Positions 9,301 through 18,678 are shown, counted from the stretch's first letter. The stretch: 64,000 nt of DNA from an uncultured Acidobacteriia bacterium (GCA_903923395.1 CAIXXM010000067.1:27793-91792); one strand, 5' to 3'. Numbers and translations: made by a program. The notes: a model not told the origin generated them from the letters alone.

Positions 9301-12300
9301 CTGTCGGGTACAGTTCCCTGACGATTACCAGCAAAACCAGCCTGGGAACGGTGCCAGTAAACAGCACTGTCGCTTACTCACTGACCGCGACCGGCGGTCT
9401 GAGCGGTTATTCCTGGAAGCCGTCTGGCAATCTCCCCAGCGGGCTGAGTCTCAGCGCAGCCGGCCAGCTGAGCGGCGTGCCAAATGCGCCTGGCAACTAC
9501 ACCTTCGGTGTTGCGGTGACGGATTCTGAACCGCAGCCGGTGACTCTCTCCACCAACCTGAATCTTGGGGTGGTGGGCTTCACCAGCGCACTCACGCTGC
9601 CAGCAGGAAGCACCGTGGCAACCTATGCCTTTACGCTCGCGGCCGCGGGCGGCAATGGTGCATACACTTTCACAGCGCCCTCCGGTGTTCCGGCTGGGTT
9701 GACGTTATCGGCCAGCGGACTCCTGGCGGGCCAGCCGAAAAATGCGGGCAGCTTTAGCTTCCCCGTTTCTCTTTCGGATAGCTCTGGAGTGCAGACTTCC
9801 GCGACGTTCTCTCTCACTGTTGCGGCTCCCGCGCCGGTGAGGATTTTCACCACTTCACCGCTGACGGCGGCAACGGTCAACGTGCCCTATTCGCTGGCTT
9901 TGACTGCCACGGGTGGCAATGCGCCTTACTCGTGGTCTGTGACTGCCGGGACCTTGCCCGCAGGCCTGAGTCTTTCCTCCAGTGGCAATCTCTCCGGTAC
10001 ACCCACAACAGCCGGACCGTTCTCATTCACGGTTACAGCGACAGACGGCTCGGGTGCCAGCGCCTCCGCACCGTTCAGCTTGACTGTTGCACCGGTGCAA
10101 CTCCAGTTCACGAACGCTAACCTGCCTTCAGGCATTGTGAATGCGGATTATCCGCAGCAGTTGCTGAGTGCCGCGGGGGGGATCGGGCAGATCACCTACA
10201 CTCTGGTGTCAGGTGCCTTGCCGGATGGTCTGAGTCTCACGGCAGACGGGTCGATCACCGGTGTGCCCAAGACCGCCACGACTTATACTTTTGGCATACA
10301 GGCTGCCGACAGCGCAGGTACGAAGGTCACCGGGAACTTCACGATCCTGGTCCGCCCTGCCTCGACGGATCTAATCCTATCTTCCAGCGTCCTGAATTTC
10401 TCGTTGAGCTCCGGGGCAGTTACTCTGCCGGATGCTCAATATGTGACTGTGAAGTCCAGTGCGAATCAATTGTCGTATGCGGTTTCCGGCGGTGCACCCT
10501 GGCTGGCGGTGAATGCAGGCAGCGGTACCACGCCGAGTTCGCTCCAATTCACTCTGACATCGGCTGCACTGGCGCTGACCAACTCGCCTGCGCCAGCCAC
10601 TGTGACTGTGACCTGCAATACCGGGAGCTGTTCCGGCAGTGCGCAGCAGATCGCCGTCTCGCTCAACATTACGATTCCTCCGCCGCAGCTTACCCTCGTG
10701 TCGGACCGTCTTTCTTTCTCCTCTGACCCCGCTGCCTTGCAAGCCGCAACGCAAAACTTGCAGCTCAGAAACACCGGCGGCGGCACGATCGCGGTCAACG
10801 CCGCAGTGTGCAATGCGACTTGGTGTACCGCTGGAGCTTCCTCTGGTTCCATCACGGCAGGTGCAACACTCTCTATTCCGGTGACCGCGAACCCCGCAGG
10901 GCTTTCTGCCGGCTACTACCGCACGACTGTGGATCTTTCCACGTCAGCCGGCACGGCTTCGGTGCCTGTCACGCTCCTGATTGCCAGCGGTGGAACGATT
11001 CTTCTCGCACCCTCCGGGTCGCAGTTCGTGATGCCCGCGGGTGGCCAGCCCGGCAACCCTAACGGCTCTTTCCTGATTGCCGTCAGTGGCCAAAGTTCCG
11101 TCTCCTGGACGGCTGCCGTGCAACCGGGCGCGAACTGGTTGCAATTGAATTCCAGCAGCGGGACAGCGACGGCTGCAACGGCATCGTCCGTAGGCTTCAC
11201 CATTACTGCGGCAGCTGCTTCACTCAATCCGCAGGCTTATTACGGCACGATCCGCGTGACGTCCGCAGGGGCGGTCAATTCCCCGGTGGATTATCAGGTT
11301 GTCTTGAATGTGCTGGCCTCCAACGCGCCGGTGAACCCTGACCCGCAACCTGCCGGTATTCTGTTCCTGACCAGCGTCGGCTCTACGCCCTCGCCGCAGG
11401 GGATTACTGTGTACGCTGGCTCGGGTAACACCGGATCGATTTCCTATCAAGCCTCGGCAAACACCAACTCCGGCGGGTCCTGGTTGCAGGTTTCTCCGGC
11501 CAATGGGTCTACTTCCGCAGCCAACCCTGCTACCACGCAGTTGACGGTGAGCACCGTCGGCCTGACTCCTGGCGTGTATACGGGTGGCGTGAGCTATTCG
11601 CTGAGTGGTGCCGGTGTACGAACGGTGAACGTGACGTTGGTGGTGCAGCCAGTGCTTTCCACGCCCGTACCGGCTGCCGGGCTTCACACGGCCACGCCGC
11701 TGGCCGGTGGTGCTTGCGCCCCCACGACGCTGGCTCCCACGCAGACCGGACTCGTCAATAACTTCTCCGCACCCACTTCCTGGCCGACGCCGCTCGCGGT
11801 CCGGCTCTACAACGATTGTGGCGTGCCGGTCACCAATGGTCAGATCACGGTGACGTTCTCGAATGGTGATCCGCCCCTCGCCATGCCTCTGGTGGATGGC
11901 AACACGGCGCTCTATTCCGCCACGTGGACACCCAGGAACACGTCTTCGCAGGTCGCTGTCACGGCCAAGGCCACCGCACCGGGCTTGCAGCCTGCGTCGG
12001 CGGCAATTACCGGAGCGGTGACGCCCAACAAGGCGCCGATTCTCGCGAAGAACGGCACGCTGCACATCTTCTATCCCCAGGTGGGCGGGGCTTTGGCTCC
12101 AGGCAATGTGGTGCAGATTTACGGCACCAACCTGTCCGCACAGACGACGACCCCTGCCAGCATCCCCCTGCCGACCAATGCAGGTGGCACGAGCGTGATC
12201 ATCGGCGGCATCGAAACTCCGCTGTTCTATGTAGGACCCACGCAGATTGACGCGATGATCCCCTATGAATTGACGCCCGGCAAGCAGTACCAGGTGATTG

Positions 12301-12731
12301 TTAGTGCGAATGGTGCATTGACCACGCCAGATTCCATCACGCTTTCGAACACTGCGCCGGGTCTGGCAGCCTTCGCCGACGGCACCATCATCGCGCAGCA
12401 TGGCGATGGTTCGCTCGTCTCGGCGACTGCCCCCGCGGCACCGGGTGAATATCTGGTGATGTATTCGTCGGGGCTGGGTCTCACCAATGGCTCCGTGGTT
12501 ACCGGGGCAGCTTCGCCCTCCAGTCCGCTGGCCACACCCGTGAATCCGGTCAAGGTCACGATTGATGGCGCATCTGCAAACGTCGCCTTCGCCGGACTGA
12601 CGCCTGGCCTGGTGGGTCTGTATCAGATCAACTTTCAAGTGCCTTCGAATGCCAGAACGGGAACGCTGCCTATGGTTGTGACCCAGAATGGCGCACAGGC
12701 GAATGCCACTTCGCTCCCTGTGAGCAAGTAG
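6312..12731 (+). CDS. Giant secreted protein: about 15 Ig-like (He_PIG-type) modules, BACON-like modules, TIGR03437-type C-terminus
   Basis: A 2139-residue surface or secreted protein with GTG start 4 bases after the upstream stop and signal peptide MNRKIQILSLLAGLLAAAPAFA. Residues about 23-1345 hold roughly 15 putative-Ig modules of 80-90 residues, each with the pattern ATGGSGxYxWSATGLPSGLSIxxxTGxIxGTP followed by VTVxDxxSGQ. From about 1350 to 1760 there are several BACON-like repeats (WLAVNAGSGTTPSS, NWLQLNSSSGTAT, SWLQVSPANGST). The last about 240 residues are a TIGR03437-type domain (VVQIYGTNLSAQTTTPASIP, then YVGPTQIDAMIPYEL), also found in the polygalacturonase at 29286. No transmembrane anchor or sorting signal is visible at the end. 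A role in adhesion or matrix formation is inference from modular architecture. Confidence 0.9.
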   Translation: MNRKIQILSLLAGLLAAAPAFADLRLIPSYMQGTVGSNVGNILIQAFPAASGTYVFSADLSGYGLVMSSAGVITGTPTVPTNGLVTVPVSITDTGNTSGAPQTVNLGVIISPLPLAITTSSLPSGISGKGFTSAVSMAATGGFQPYTWSVVLGSLNGLSLGSNGTFSGTFNAVSSATTVSATIQVSDSVSTVYRQAYNFTLYPLLQITAPSSLGFAVAGKPVAPITAVATGSTGTPSWSATGLPNGISISSSTGVISGTPLSASLSNTATITVTDPVSGQTASTQLSLPVYPVLTLNGPASFGPAVINKPFGPVQVAATGGSGSFTYSATGLPSGLTISPTTGIINGTPVGSAGSSQVTLTVTDATSNQSVSSAQLPLQVYPALQMNSPSSLPASVVNKAYSVTSFSATGGSGSYTWSATGLPSGIVISSTTGAIAGTPLAASTGSVTVTVADSTSGQTVSSSPLTLTVYPTLTIQSPTSFGPAVLGQSFGPVQVVATGGSGTYSYSATGLPFGVSIGSSTGSISGTPGSTAGPSSVTITVSDPTSGQTVTTPIIILRVYTALNLSAPASLPPAVQNQTYSVTSFGSTGGSGTYAWSATGLPSGLSINPATGAITGTPTATGSSAIVVTVQDSTSGQSASSVSLPLTVYSVVTITAPASFGPAVLGQSFGPVSVLATGGSGTYTYSATGLPQGLSINSSGVISGTPNGSAGTSTVAVTVNDPTSGQTVNKSNLSLTVYTQISLSGPAVLPFGIIGRTYSGTSLTAGGGSGTYSWSLTGSTYGLSINSSGQVSGTVSGSAGATTLTVALQDATSGQSTSKAFPITLYTYPSITGPSSLPVGITGKSYQGAVASASGGSGVYVWGQTGLPAGLSISNGGLISGNVTASPGSYPVTITLTDSTLSVSATRNLTAQVYSPVSITGPSSLPAGTYGATYSVTIQAAGGSGFYTWAASGLPGMSISSAGVISGTPNAGGTFPVSVTVADEISGQSSTQNYTLTVGYSSLTITSKTSLGTVPVNSTVAYSLTATGGLSGYSWKPSGNLPSGLSLSAAGQLSGVPNAPGNYTFGVAVTDSEPQPVTLSTNLNLGVVGFTSALTLPAGSTVATYAFTLAAAGGNGAYTFTAPSGVPAGLTLSASGLLAGQPKNAGSFSFPVSLSDSSGVQTSATFSLTVAAPAPVRIFTTSPLTAATVNVPYSLALTATGGNAPYSWSVTAGTLPAGLSLSSSGNLSGTPTTAGPFSFTVTATDGSGASASAPFSLTVAPVQLQFTNANLPSGIVNADYPQQLLSAAGGIGQITYTLVSGALPDGLSLTADGSITGVPKTATTYTFGIQAADSAGTKVTGNFTILVRPASTDLILSSSVLNFSLSSGAVTLPDAQYVTVKSSANQLSYAVSGGAPWLAVNAGSGTTPSSLQFTLTSAALALTNSPAPATVTVTCNTGSCSGSAQQIAVSLNITIPPPQLTLVSDRLSFSSDPAALQAATQNLQLRNTGGGTIAVNAAVCNATWCTAGASSGSITAGATLSIPVTANPAGLSAGYYRTTVDLSTSAGTASVPVTLLIASGGTILLAPSGSQFVMPAGGQPGNPNGSFLIAVSGQSSVSWTAAVQPGANWLQLNSSSGTATAATASSVGFTITAAAASLNPQAYYGTIRVTSAGAVNSPVDYQVVLNVLASNAPVNPDPQPAGILFLTSVGSTPSPQGITVYAGSGNTGSISYQASANTNSGGSWLQVSPANGSTSAANPATTQLTVSTVGLTPGVYTGGVSYSLSGAGVRTVNVTLVVQPVLSTPVPAAGLHTATPLAGGACAPTTLAPTQTGLVNNFSAPTSWPTPLAVRLYNDCGVPVTNGQITVTFSNGDPPLAMPLVDGNTALYSATWTPRNTSSQVAVTAKATAPGLQPASAAITGAVTPNKAPILAKNGTLHIFYPQVGGALAPGNVVQIYGTNLSAQTTTPASIPLPTNAGGTSVIIGGIETPLFYVGPTQIDAMIPYELTPGKQYQVIVSANGALTTPDSITLSNTAPGLAAFADGTIIAQHGDGSLVSATAPAAPGEYLVMYSSGLGLTNGSVVTGAASPSSPLATPVNPVKVTIDGASANVAFAGLTPGLVGLYQINFQVPSNARTGTLPMVVTQNGAQANATSLPVSK
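6900..9300 (+). repeat. Tandem Ig-module repeats with a two-module higher-order unit
   Basis: Inside the giant gene, modules alternate between two types. Type A opens with SFGP and continues xxFGPVQVxATGGSG; type B opens with SLP and continues xxYSVTSFxxTGGSG. A-type modules start near 7188, 7725 and 8263, so the repeat unit is about 538 bp (about 179 codons) and holds one A and one B module. This indicates duplication of module pairs. Confidence 0.75.
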
Positions 12732-12836
12732 AAATACAGCCGGGACTTGCGTACTGGCTCCCGGTCCATAGATAATGCGAGTACCTCTGGGACCCGTGTG
12801 TCAATCTAGTGATGCACGGAGTCATCTCTTTTTCGC

Positions 12837-15167
12837 ATGATCGGGACCACCATTTCGCGTTATGACATCCTCGAAAAGCTTGGGGAAGGCGGGATGGGTG
12901 TTGTCTATAAGGCCAAGGACCAGCAGCTGGGGCGCTTCGTCGCCGTCAAGGTTCTGCTTGCTCCTCCCGGCGAGAATTCCGAAAAACGGGCACGCTTTAT
13001 TCAGGAGGCCCGCGCGGCTTCCGCACTGAATCACCCCAATATCATCACGGTTTATGAAATTGTGCCGATGCCGAATGGCGAGTGTATTGCCATGGAATTC
13101 GTGCGCGGCGTCAACCTGCAGGATCAAATTGCGGGCCGCAAGCTCACCCAGATGGACGCCCTCAAGACGGCCATGCAGGTTGCCGATGCTCTCTATGCGG
13201 CGCATAACATCGGGATCGTCCACCGGGATTTGAAACCCGCGAACGTCATGGTGACGCCGGAGGGTCTGGCCAAGGTGCTGGATTTCGGTCTTGCCAAACT
13301 GGCGGGGGATAGTGGCCTTGTCGATCTGAGCCAGTCCGACCGCACGCAGTCGATCCAACTGGATGCACGCCCCAAGACAGCCGAGGGTGCGATCATCGGC
13401 ACCGTTGCCTACATGTCGCCGGAGCAGGCCCAGGGCAAGCCGGTGGACTGGCGCAGCGATATCTTCTCGTTCGGCTCTCTGCTGTATGAGCTTTTCACCG
13501 GGGAGAAGGCTTTCCACGGCGATTCCGGACTATCCACGCTGGCCGCAGTGCTGCGGGATCATCCCAAGGACTTTTCGACTCTGGGTATTCACGCTCTGGA
13601 AGTGCAGGACATCGTCCGCCGTTGCATGAAGAAAGACCCGGACCAGCGGTATCAATCCATGCTGGACGTGAAGAACGATCTGGAAGCGGTGTACTACGCC
13701 AACCGCTCCGGCATCATGCAGATGGCTTCCGGCATATTCAAAGCGGCAGTCCAGAAAGCGACGCCTTCCATTGCCGTGCTTCCGTTTCTGAACATGAGCT
13801 CAGACAAGGAAAACGAATACTTCAGCGACGGGCTGGCCGAGGAAATCATCAACGCCCTCACGCGTCTGGAGAACCTGCGCGTGGCTGCCCGCACTTCGGC
13901 GTTTGCGTTCCGCGGCACGCAGGATGATGTCCGCAAGATCGGCGAGACGTTGAATGTGGCCAGTGTGCTGGAAGGCAGCGTCAGAAAATCAGGCAACCGT
14001 GTCCGGATCAGTGTCCAGTTGATCAGCGTGGCGGATGGCAACAATCTCTGGTCCGAGCGGTTTGACCGCGAAATGACAGACGTGTTTGAGATTCAGGATG
14101 AGATCTCCGCCGCCATTGTGGGAACGTTGAAGGTCCGGTTTGCCAGCCAGTCGGGTTCCGGCACAGAACCCCCGAAGGGCCAGGTGCCGCTGGTCAAGCG
14201 TTATACCGAAAACCTGGATGCATACAACCTGTACCTGAAGGGCCGCTTCGAGTTGTACAAGATGACCCGCGAAGGGCTGGATGCTTCGAAGCACCTCTTC
14301 GAGCAGGCCATTGCGCTGGATCCGAATTACGCGCTGGCGCATGATGGGCTGGCTTACTGCTGGTATTCCGAGGGCTTTCTGGGTTTTGTGGCGCCGAAAG
14401 AGGCCATGCCCAAAGCCAAGCAGGCTGTGCGCAAGGCAATTGAACTGGATGAATCCGTGGCGGAAGCGCACGCGACGCTCGGTGTTATCCATGCGCTCTA
14501 TGACTGGGATTGGGTGGGTGCCGAGCGCGAAATGATGCGGTCGATTGAACTCAATGGTTCTTCGCCTGTGTCCCGTGATGTCTACGCCTTCTACTTCCTG
14601 CGCCCCGTGGGCCGGATTGACGAAGCGATTGCAGAAACCCAGAACGCGCTCTCGCTGGACCCCCTTTCGATTCTCTTCCGCGTGCATCTGGGCTTCCTGT
14701 TTTACCTGCAGCAAAACTATGACCGGGCCATCGCGCAGTTCCGCAAAGTGCTGGAGATGAATCCGAACTACTATCTGGCCTACGCCATGATGGGACCGTC
14801 TTACACCCAGACCTGCCGGTTCGATGAAGCACTGGAAGCCTACTCGAAAGCCCGTGCTGCCGATGCGGACAGCAAGTTCGTTGCTTCACTCGAAGCCACA
14901 ACCCTCGCAGTGGCAGGACGCAGGCAGGAAGCTCTCGCGATGCTGGCGCAGATCAACAATCGCGCGGCTGCGGAATACATCTCTCCGGTCAGCATTGCGT
15001 ACATCTATACCGCCCTCGGCGACCGCGACACGGCATTTGATTACCTGGACCGCGCAATACAGGACCGTGATCCCAATATTCTGGGTTTGAAGTCGAATCC
15101 CGTCTTCGATGGCCTGCGCAATGAAGAGCGCTACCGGGCTTTGTTGCGGAAAATGCAATTGGAATAA
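12837..15167 (+). CDS. Serine/threonine protein kinase fused to TolB-like and TPR regions
   Basis: Hanks-type kinase of 776 residues. The kinase domain (1-280) has the glycine loop GEGGMGVVYK, catalytic Lys38, HRDLKPAN with Asp131, DFG at 149-151 and the SPEQ element, so it looks active. Residues about 309-430 form the TolB/FlgO-like domain usual in this architecture (SIAVLPFLNMSSDKENEYFS, then VLEGSVRKSGNRVRI). TPR helices run from about 445 to the end (YLAYAMMGPSYTQTCRFDEAL). There is no obvious transmembrane helix, so it is probably cytosolic, unlike many acidobacterial homologues with a membrane segment before the TPRs. It precedes lolA and the pilus block on the same strand. Its substrate is unknown. 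Confidence 0.93.
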   Translation: MIGTTISRYDILEKLGEGGMGVVYKAKDQQLGRFVAVKVLLAPPGENSEKRARFIQEARAASALNHPNIITVYEIVPMPNGECIAMEFVRGVNLQDQIAGRKLTQMDALKTAMQVADALYAAHNIGIVHRDLKPANVMVTPEGLAKVLDFGLAKLAGDSGLVDLSQSDRTQSIQLDARPKTAEGAIIGTVAYMSPEQAQGKPVDWRSDIFSFGSLLYELFTGEKAFHGDSGLSTLAAVLRDHPKDFSTLGIHALEVQDIVRRCMKKDPDQRYQSMLDVKNDLEAVYYANRSGIMQMASGIFKAAVQKATPSIAVLPFLNMSSDKENEYFSDGLAEEIINALTRLENLRVAARTSAFAFRGTQDDVRKIGETLNVASVLEGSVRKSGNRVRISVQLISVADGNNLWSERFDREMTDVFEIQDEISAAIVGTLKVRFASQSGSGTEPPKGQVPLVKRYTENLDAYNLYLKGRFELYKMTREGLDASKHLFEQAIALDPNYALAHDGLAYCWYSEGFLGFVAPKEAMPKAKQAVRKAIELDESVAEAHATLGVIHALYDWDWVGAEREMMRSIELNGSSPVSRDVYAFYFLRPVGRIDEAIAETQNALSLDPLSILFRVHLGFLFYLQQNYDRAIAQFRKVLEMNPNYYLAYAMMGPSYTQTCRFDEALEAYSKARAADADSKFVASLEATTLAVAGRRQEALAMLAQINNRAAAEYISPVSIAYIYTALGDRDTAFDYLDRAIQDRDPNILGLKSNPVFDGLRNEERYRALLRKMQLE

Positions 15168-15198
15168 ACGGTTCGGGCTGTTTCGCCGTCAAGAGTAT

Positions 15199-15834
15199 GT
15201 GACCCGGCTTTGGGCGGTATGCATTTTCGCGGCGGTGCCAGTCCTGGCGGCGGATAACCGCCTGTCTTCCTTGCTGGGCAGCATTGAAGAGCGATATAAC
15301 CACGCCAAGTCCCTGCGGCTTGAGTTTGTGCAGACTTACGCCGGGGCCAGGAGTCCGGCGCAAAAGGAATCCGGCACTATTTGGCTCATGAAGCCTGGCC
15401 GGATGCGCTGGGAGTACGAGCGTCCCTCCGGGAAGCTCTTCCTCTCTGACGGCAAAAACGTTTATCTCTACACCCCACAGGACCACCGCGCGACCAGGAG
15501 CAAGCTCAAAGAGAGCGATGACATGCGGGCCCCGCTGGCCTTCCTGCTGGGCAAATTGAACTTCCAGAAGGAGTTCCGCTCCTTCGAGTCGCGCGCCGAA
15601 AACGGCGGCACGTGGATTGTCGCGCTTCCGAAATCTGAAAATCTCGCGTACACCAAGGTCGAATTCTTTGCGTTGCCGACTGGTGAAATCCGGCTGGTTC
15701 GCGTCACCGGGCAGGATCAGTCCCGCCTCGAATTCCAGTTCTCCGGTGAACGCATGAATGTCCCGGTGAAGCCGGACGAGTTTGTCTTTCATCCACCCGC
15801 AGGCGTGGAAGTGGTTGCCGGAGTGGAGCCGTAG
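15199..15834 (+). CDS. lolA: LolA-like outer-membrane lipoprotein carrier protein
   Basis: Periplasmic chaperone that carries lipoproteins from the inner to the outer membrane. I chose the GTG at 15199 because it opens a compact signal peptide (VTRLWAVCIFAAVPVLAA); the in-frame ATG at 15109 would overlap the kinase gene by 59 bases and put Cys-rich, non-signal residues first. The mature part has the LolA pattern: LRLEFVQTYAG, then GTIWLMKPGRMRWEYERP, then LFLSDGKNVYLYTP. At 211 residues the length fits. It sits 31 bases after the kinase and 2 bases before pilC, so it is probably in the same transcript. The start is uncertain because no clear ribosome site precedes it. Confidence 0.85.
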   Translation: MTRLWAVCIFAAVPVLAADNRLSSLLGSIEERYNHAKSLRLEFVQTYAGARSPAQKESGTIWLMKPGRMRWEYERPSGKLFLSDGKNVYLYTPQDHRATRSKLKESDDMRAPLAFLLGKLNFQKEFRSFESRAENGGTWIVALPKSENLAYTKVEFFALPTGEIRLVRVTGQDQSRLEFQFSGERMNVPVKPDEFVFHPPAGVEVVAGVEP

Positions 15835-15836
15835 CC

Positions 15837-17045
15837 ATGGCGGAATTCGTACTCAAATACGCGGATACGCGCGGGGAAGTCCGTGAGCAGGTGACGCAGG
15901 GCGCTACTGAGCAGGAGATCCGCGACCGCTACACCAAGCAGGGGTTTCTGGTTTACTCTGTGAAGCCCAAGGGCGGCTTCGCGCTGACCAGTGAGATCCG
16001 CATCGGCGGCAACAAGCTCAATCTCGAAAAGTTCCTGATCTTCAACCAGCAGTTCGTCACGCTGATCCGCGCGGGGCTGCCTATTTTGAAATCGCTGGAC
16101 CTGCTGGCCGACCGGCTGACGGACGCCAAACTCACCCCTCACATCAACGCCGTGCGTGAAGAAGTGAAACGCGGCGTGCTGCTTTCCGAAGCCTTCCGGA
16201 TGCAGGGCGTCTTCCCGAAGATCTACATCACTTCCGTGATGGCGGGTGAGAAATCAGGCAGTCTGGTGGAAGTGCTGGAGCGCTACATCACCTATCAGAA
16301 GCTCTCGCTTTCCGTGAAGAAGAAGGTGATCTCGTCATTGATCTATCCTTCGCTGCTGATCGTAATCGTGGTGCTGGTGATGGTGTTTCTTGTCACCTAT
16401 GTGGTGCCCAGTTTTGCTTCGCTCTACGAAAGCATGAATGCTGTACTGCCGGCGATCACGGTCTATCTCATCGCGATCGGCACCACCGCGAAGGGCTATG
16501 TCCTGCTGGGTGCGGCTGCTCTGGCCGGGTTTGGCGTACTGTTCTATTTTTGGTCCCGGAGTGAATCGGCGCAGGAGAAGATTGACCGGGTCAAGATCAA
16601 GCTGCCGGTCTTTGGCAGTATCTGGATCAAGTACCAGGTGGCACAGTTCTCCCGTGTATTGAGTACGCTGCTCACTGGCGGCATCCCGCTCGTACAAGGT
16701 CTCGACACGGCCGCCGATTCCCTCGGCACACCACTGCTGCGGAAGACCCTCGAAAAAGCCGGCAAGATGGTGCGGGAAGGCCAGACTCTGTCGAGTTCCA
16801 TCGCCGCCACGGGCATCTTCCCGCCGCTTTCGGTCGATATGATTGAGGTCGGCGAGTCGACTGGTGCTTTGCCGCAGATGCTTACCAGCGTGGCGGAGTT
16901 TTATGAGGATGACGTCAACACCCAGATGACGGCTGTGCTGGCGCTCATTGAACCGGCCATCATGATCTTCATGGGGATCTTTGTGGCATTCGTACTGATC
17001 GCACTTTACCTGCCGATTTTCTCGCTGGCGGATTCCATCCACTAA
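15837..17045 (+). CDS. pilC: Type IV pilus / type II secretion inner-membrane platform protein PilC/GspF
   Basis: Polytopic platform protein that couples the assembly ATPase to pilus or pseudopilus growth. It carries two GspF repeats: residues about 60-185 (QQFVTLIRAGLPILKSLDLL, then GVFPKIYITSVMAGEKSGSL) and about 265-390 (FSRVLSTLLTGGIPLVQGLD, then PPLSVDMIEVGESTGALPQM). Three hydrophobic helices lie near 165-190, 215-240 and 375-400. The 402-residue length is typical. ATG at 15837 follows the lolA stop by 2 bases and the stop precedes pilB by 4 bases. Confidence 0.95.
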   Translation: MAEFVLKYADTRGEVREQVTQGATEQEIRDRYTKQGFLVYSVKPKGGFALTSEIRIGGNKLNLEKFLIFNQQFVTLIRAGLPILKSLDLLADRLTDAKLTPHINAVREEVKRGVLLSEAFRMQGVFPKIYITSVMAGEKSGSLVEVLERYITYQKLSLSVKKKVISSLIYPSLLIVIVVLVMVFLVTYVVPSFASLYESMNAVLPAITVYLIAIGTTAKGYVLLGAAALAGFGVLFYFWSRSESAQEKIDRVKIKLPVFGSIWIKYQVAQFSRVLSTLLTGGIPLVQGLDTAADSLGTPLLRKTLEKAGKMVREGQTLSSSIAATGIFPPLSVDMIEVGESTGALPQMLTSVAEFYEDDVNTQMTAVLALIEPAIMIFMGIFVAFVLIALYLPIFSLADSIH

Positions 17046-17049
17046 ACCT

Positions 17050-18678
17050 ATGGCCACTACTGTCAATCCATTCACGAGCACGCTGGCACCCTCCGCCGAC
17101 GCCGCGCAGGCCATGGCGATGGCGGCCCGCTACCGGTGCGACTATATCGATCTTCGCGATCATTCCATCGAGCATGATCTATTCCGCAGCGTGCCCGTGG
17201 AGTTGATGTTCCGTTATAACTTTGTGCCGTTGCGTTTACAGAACGGCACGATGGAGATCGCGCTTGCCGATCCGCGCAACCTCGCCACGATAGACGAACT
17301 GAGTCTGCTGCTGCACAAGCGCCTCCGCGTCAAGGTGGCCACGGCTTCGCAGATTGCGGATCTGTTGAAGAAGACAGAGCAATCGCAGCGCGTGCTGGAA
17401 GAAGTGACCGAAGGCTTTGCGCTCGATGTTATCGGCGACGAAGAGAACGCCGACGAAACGCTTTCCATTGACCGGCTTGCCTCCGTGGATAGTGACATCG
17501 CGCCGGTGATCAAGCTGGTGGATACCACGATCTTCAACGCCCTGGAGCGCCGCGCCAGTGATATTCACGTGGAGTCGCGCGATCAGGAAGTCGTCATCAA
17601 ATACCGCATTGACGGTGTGCTCCACTACGCCATGCCGCCTATCGCGAAGGACTGGCACACTACCATCATTTCGCGCGTGAAAGTCATGAGCGAACTAGAT
17701 ATCGCTGAGCGCCGTGTCCCGCAGGATGGCCGTTTCCGCGTACGCTACAAGGGCCGCCTCATTGATTTCCGCGTCTCCATCATGCCCACGATCCATGGCG
17801 AAGATGCCGTGCTTCGTGTGCTCGACAAAGAGTCCATGAGTGAGAAGTTTCAGAAGCTCTCGCTCGATGTGGTGGGCTTCGGGGAAGCGGATCTCGCGAA
17901 GTTCCGCCGGTATATCGCTGAGCCGTATGGCATGGTGCTGGTCACAGGGCCCACGGGGTCCGGCAAAACCACCACGCTCTACGCAGCGCTGAGTGAGATC
18001 AAGAACGATGAAGACAAGATCATCACCATTGAAGACCCGGTGGAATACCAGCTCAAGGGCATTACGCAGATCCCTGTGAATGAAAAGAAGGGCCTGACGT
18101 TCGCGCGCGGACTGCGTTCGATATTGCGGCATGACCCGGATAAGATCATGGTGGGTGAAATCCGTGACCAGGAGACAGCGCAGATCGCGATCAACTCCGC
18201 GCTGACCGGTCACCTGGTGTTTACCACGGTCCACGCGAATAATGTGGTGGACGTGCTAGGGCGCTTCCTCAACATGGGAGTGGAGGCGTATAACTTCGTC
18301 TCGGCTTTGAACTGTATTCTGGCGCAGCGCCTGGTGCGAATTCTCTGTGACCATTGCAAGCGCCCGGTGCAGTATCCCGATGAGATGTTTGTGGAAAGCG
18401 GCCTGGACCCGGAGGAGTGGCGCAACCTTACCATTTACGAAGGCGTGGGCTGCTTCGAGTGCGGCGGTACTGGCTTCCGCGGCCGTACCGCGATTCATGA
18501 GCTGCTTGATCTGAGTGACCGCATCCGGGAACTGATTCTCGACCGCCGCCCGAGCTCCGAGATCAAGCGGCTGGCCCGGGAAGAAGGCATGACGTTCCTG
18601 CGGGAATCAGCGGTGGACAAGGTCCGGCGCGGTATTACGACGCTGAAGGAAATCAACAAGGTGACATTCATCGAATGA
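17050..18678 (+). CDS. pilB: Type IV pilus / type II secretion assembly ATPase PilB/GspE
   Basis: Hexameric ATPase that powers pilin or pseudopilin assembly. The N-terminal GspE domain (about 1-130) is followed by the ATPase core with Walker A GPTGSGKTTTLY (about 300-308), the Asp box TIEDPVEY, Walker B-type MVGEIRDQETA, and the His box LTGHLVFTTVHAN. A four-Cys zinc element near the end (CDHCKRP, then CFECGGTGFRGRTAIHELL) is typical of this family. Its 542 residues fit PilB better than the retraction ATPase PilT. No pilT is visible in the window. Its stop overlaps the pilM start by 4 bases. Confidence 0.95.
   Translation: MATTVNPFTSTLAPSADAAQAMAMAARYRCDYIDLRDHSIEHDLFRSVPVELMFRYNFVPLRLQNGTMEIALADPRNLATIDELSLLLHKRLRVKVATASQIADLLKKTEQSQRVLEEVTEGFALDVIGDEENADETLSIDRLASVDSDIAPVIKLVDTTIFNALERRASDIHVESRDQEVVIKYRIDGVLHYAMPPIAKDWHTTIISRVKVMSELDIAERRVPQDGRFRVRYKGRLIDFRVSIMPTIHGEDAVLRVLDKESMSEKFQKLSLDVVGFGEADLAKFRRYIAEPYGMVLVTGPTGSGKTTTLYAALSEIKNDEDKIITIEDPVEYQLKGITQIPVNEKKGLTFARGLRSILRHDPDKIMVGEIRDQETAQIAINSALTGHLVFTTVHANNVVDVLGRFLNMGVEAYNFVSALNCILAQRLVRILCDHCKRPVQYPDEMFVESGLDPEEWRNLTIYEGVGCFECGGTGFRGRTAIHELLDLSDRIRELILDRRPSSEIKRLAREEGMTFLRESAVDKVRRGITTLKEINKVTFIE

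Noticed and set aside
12740..12764. CCGGGA/TCCCGG hairpin after the giant gene
   Set aside because: Only 6 bp with a 13-base loop and no T-tract, too weak to call a terminator.
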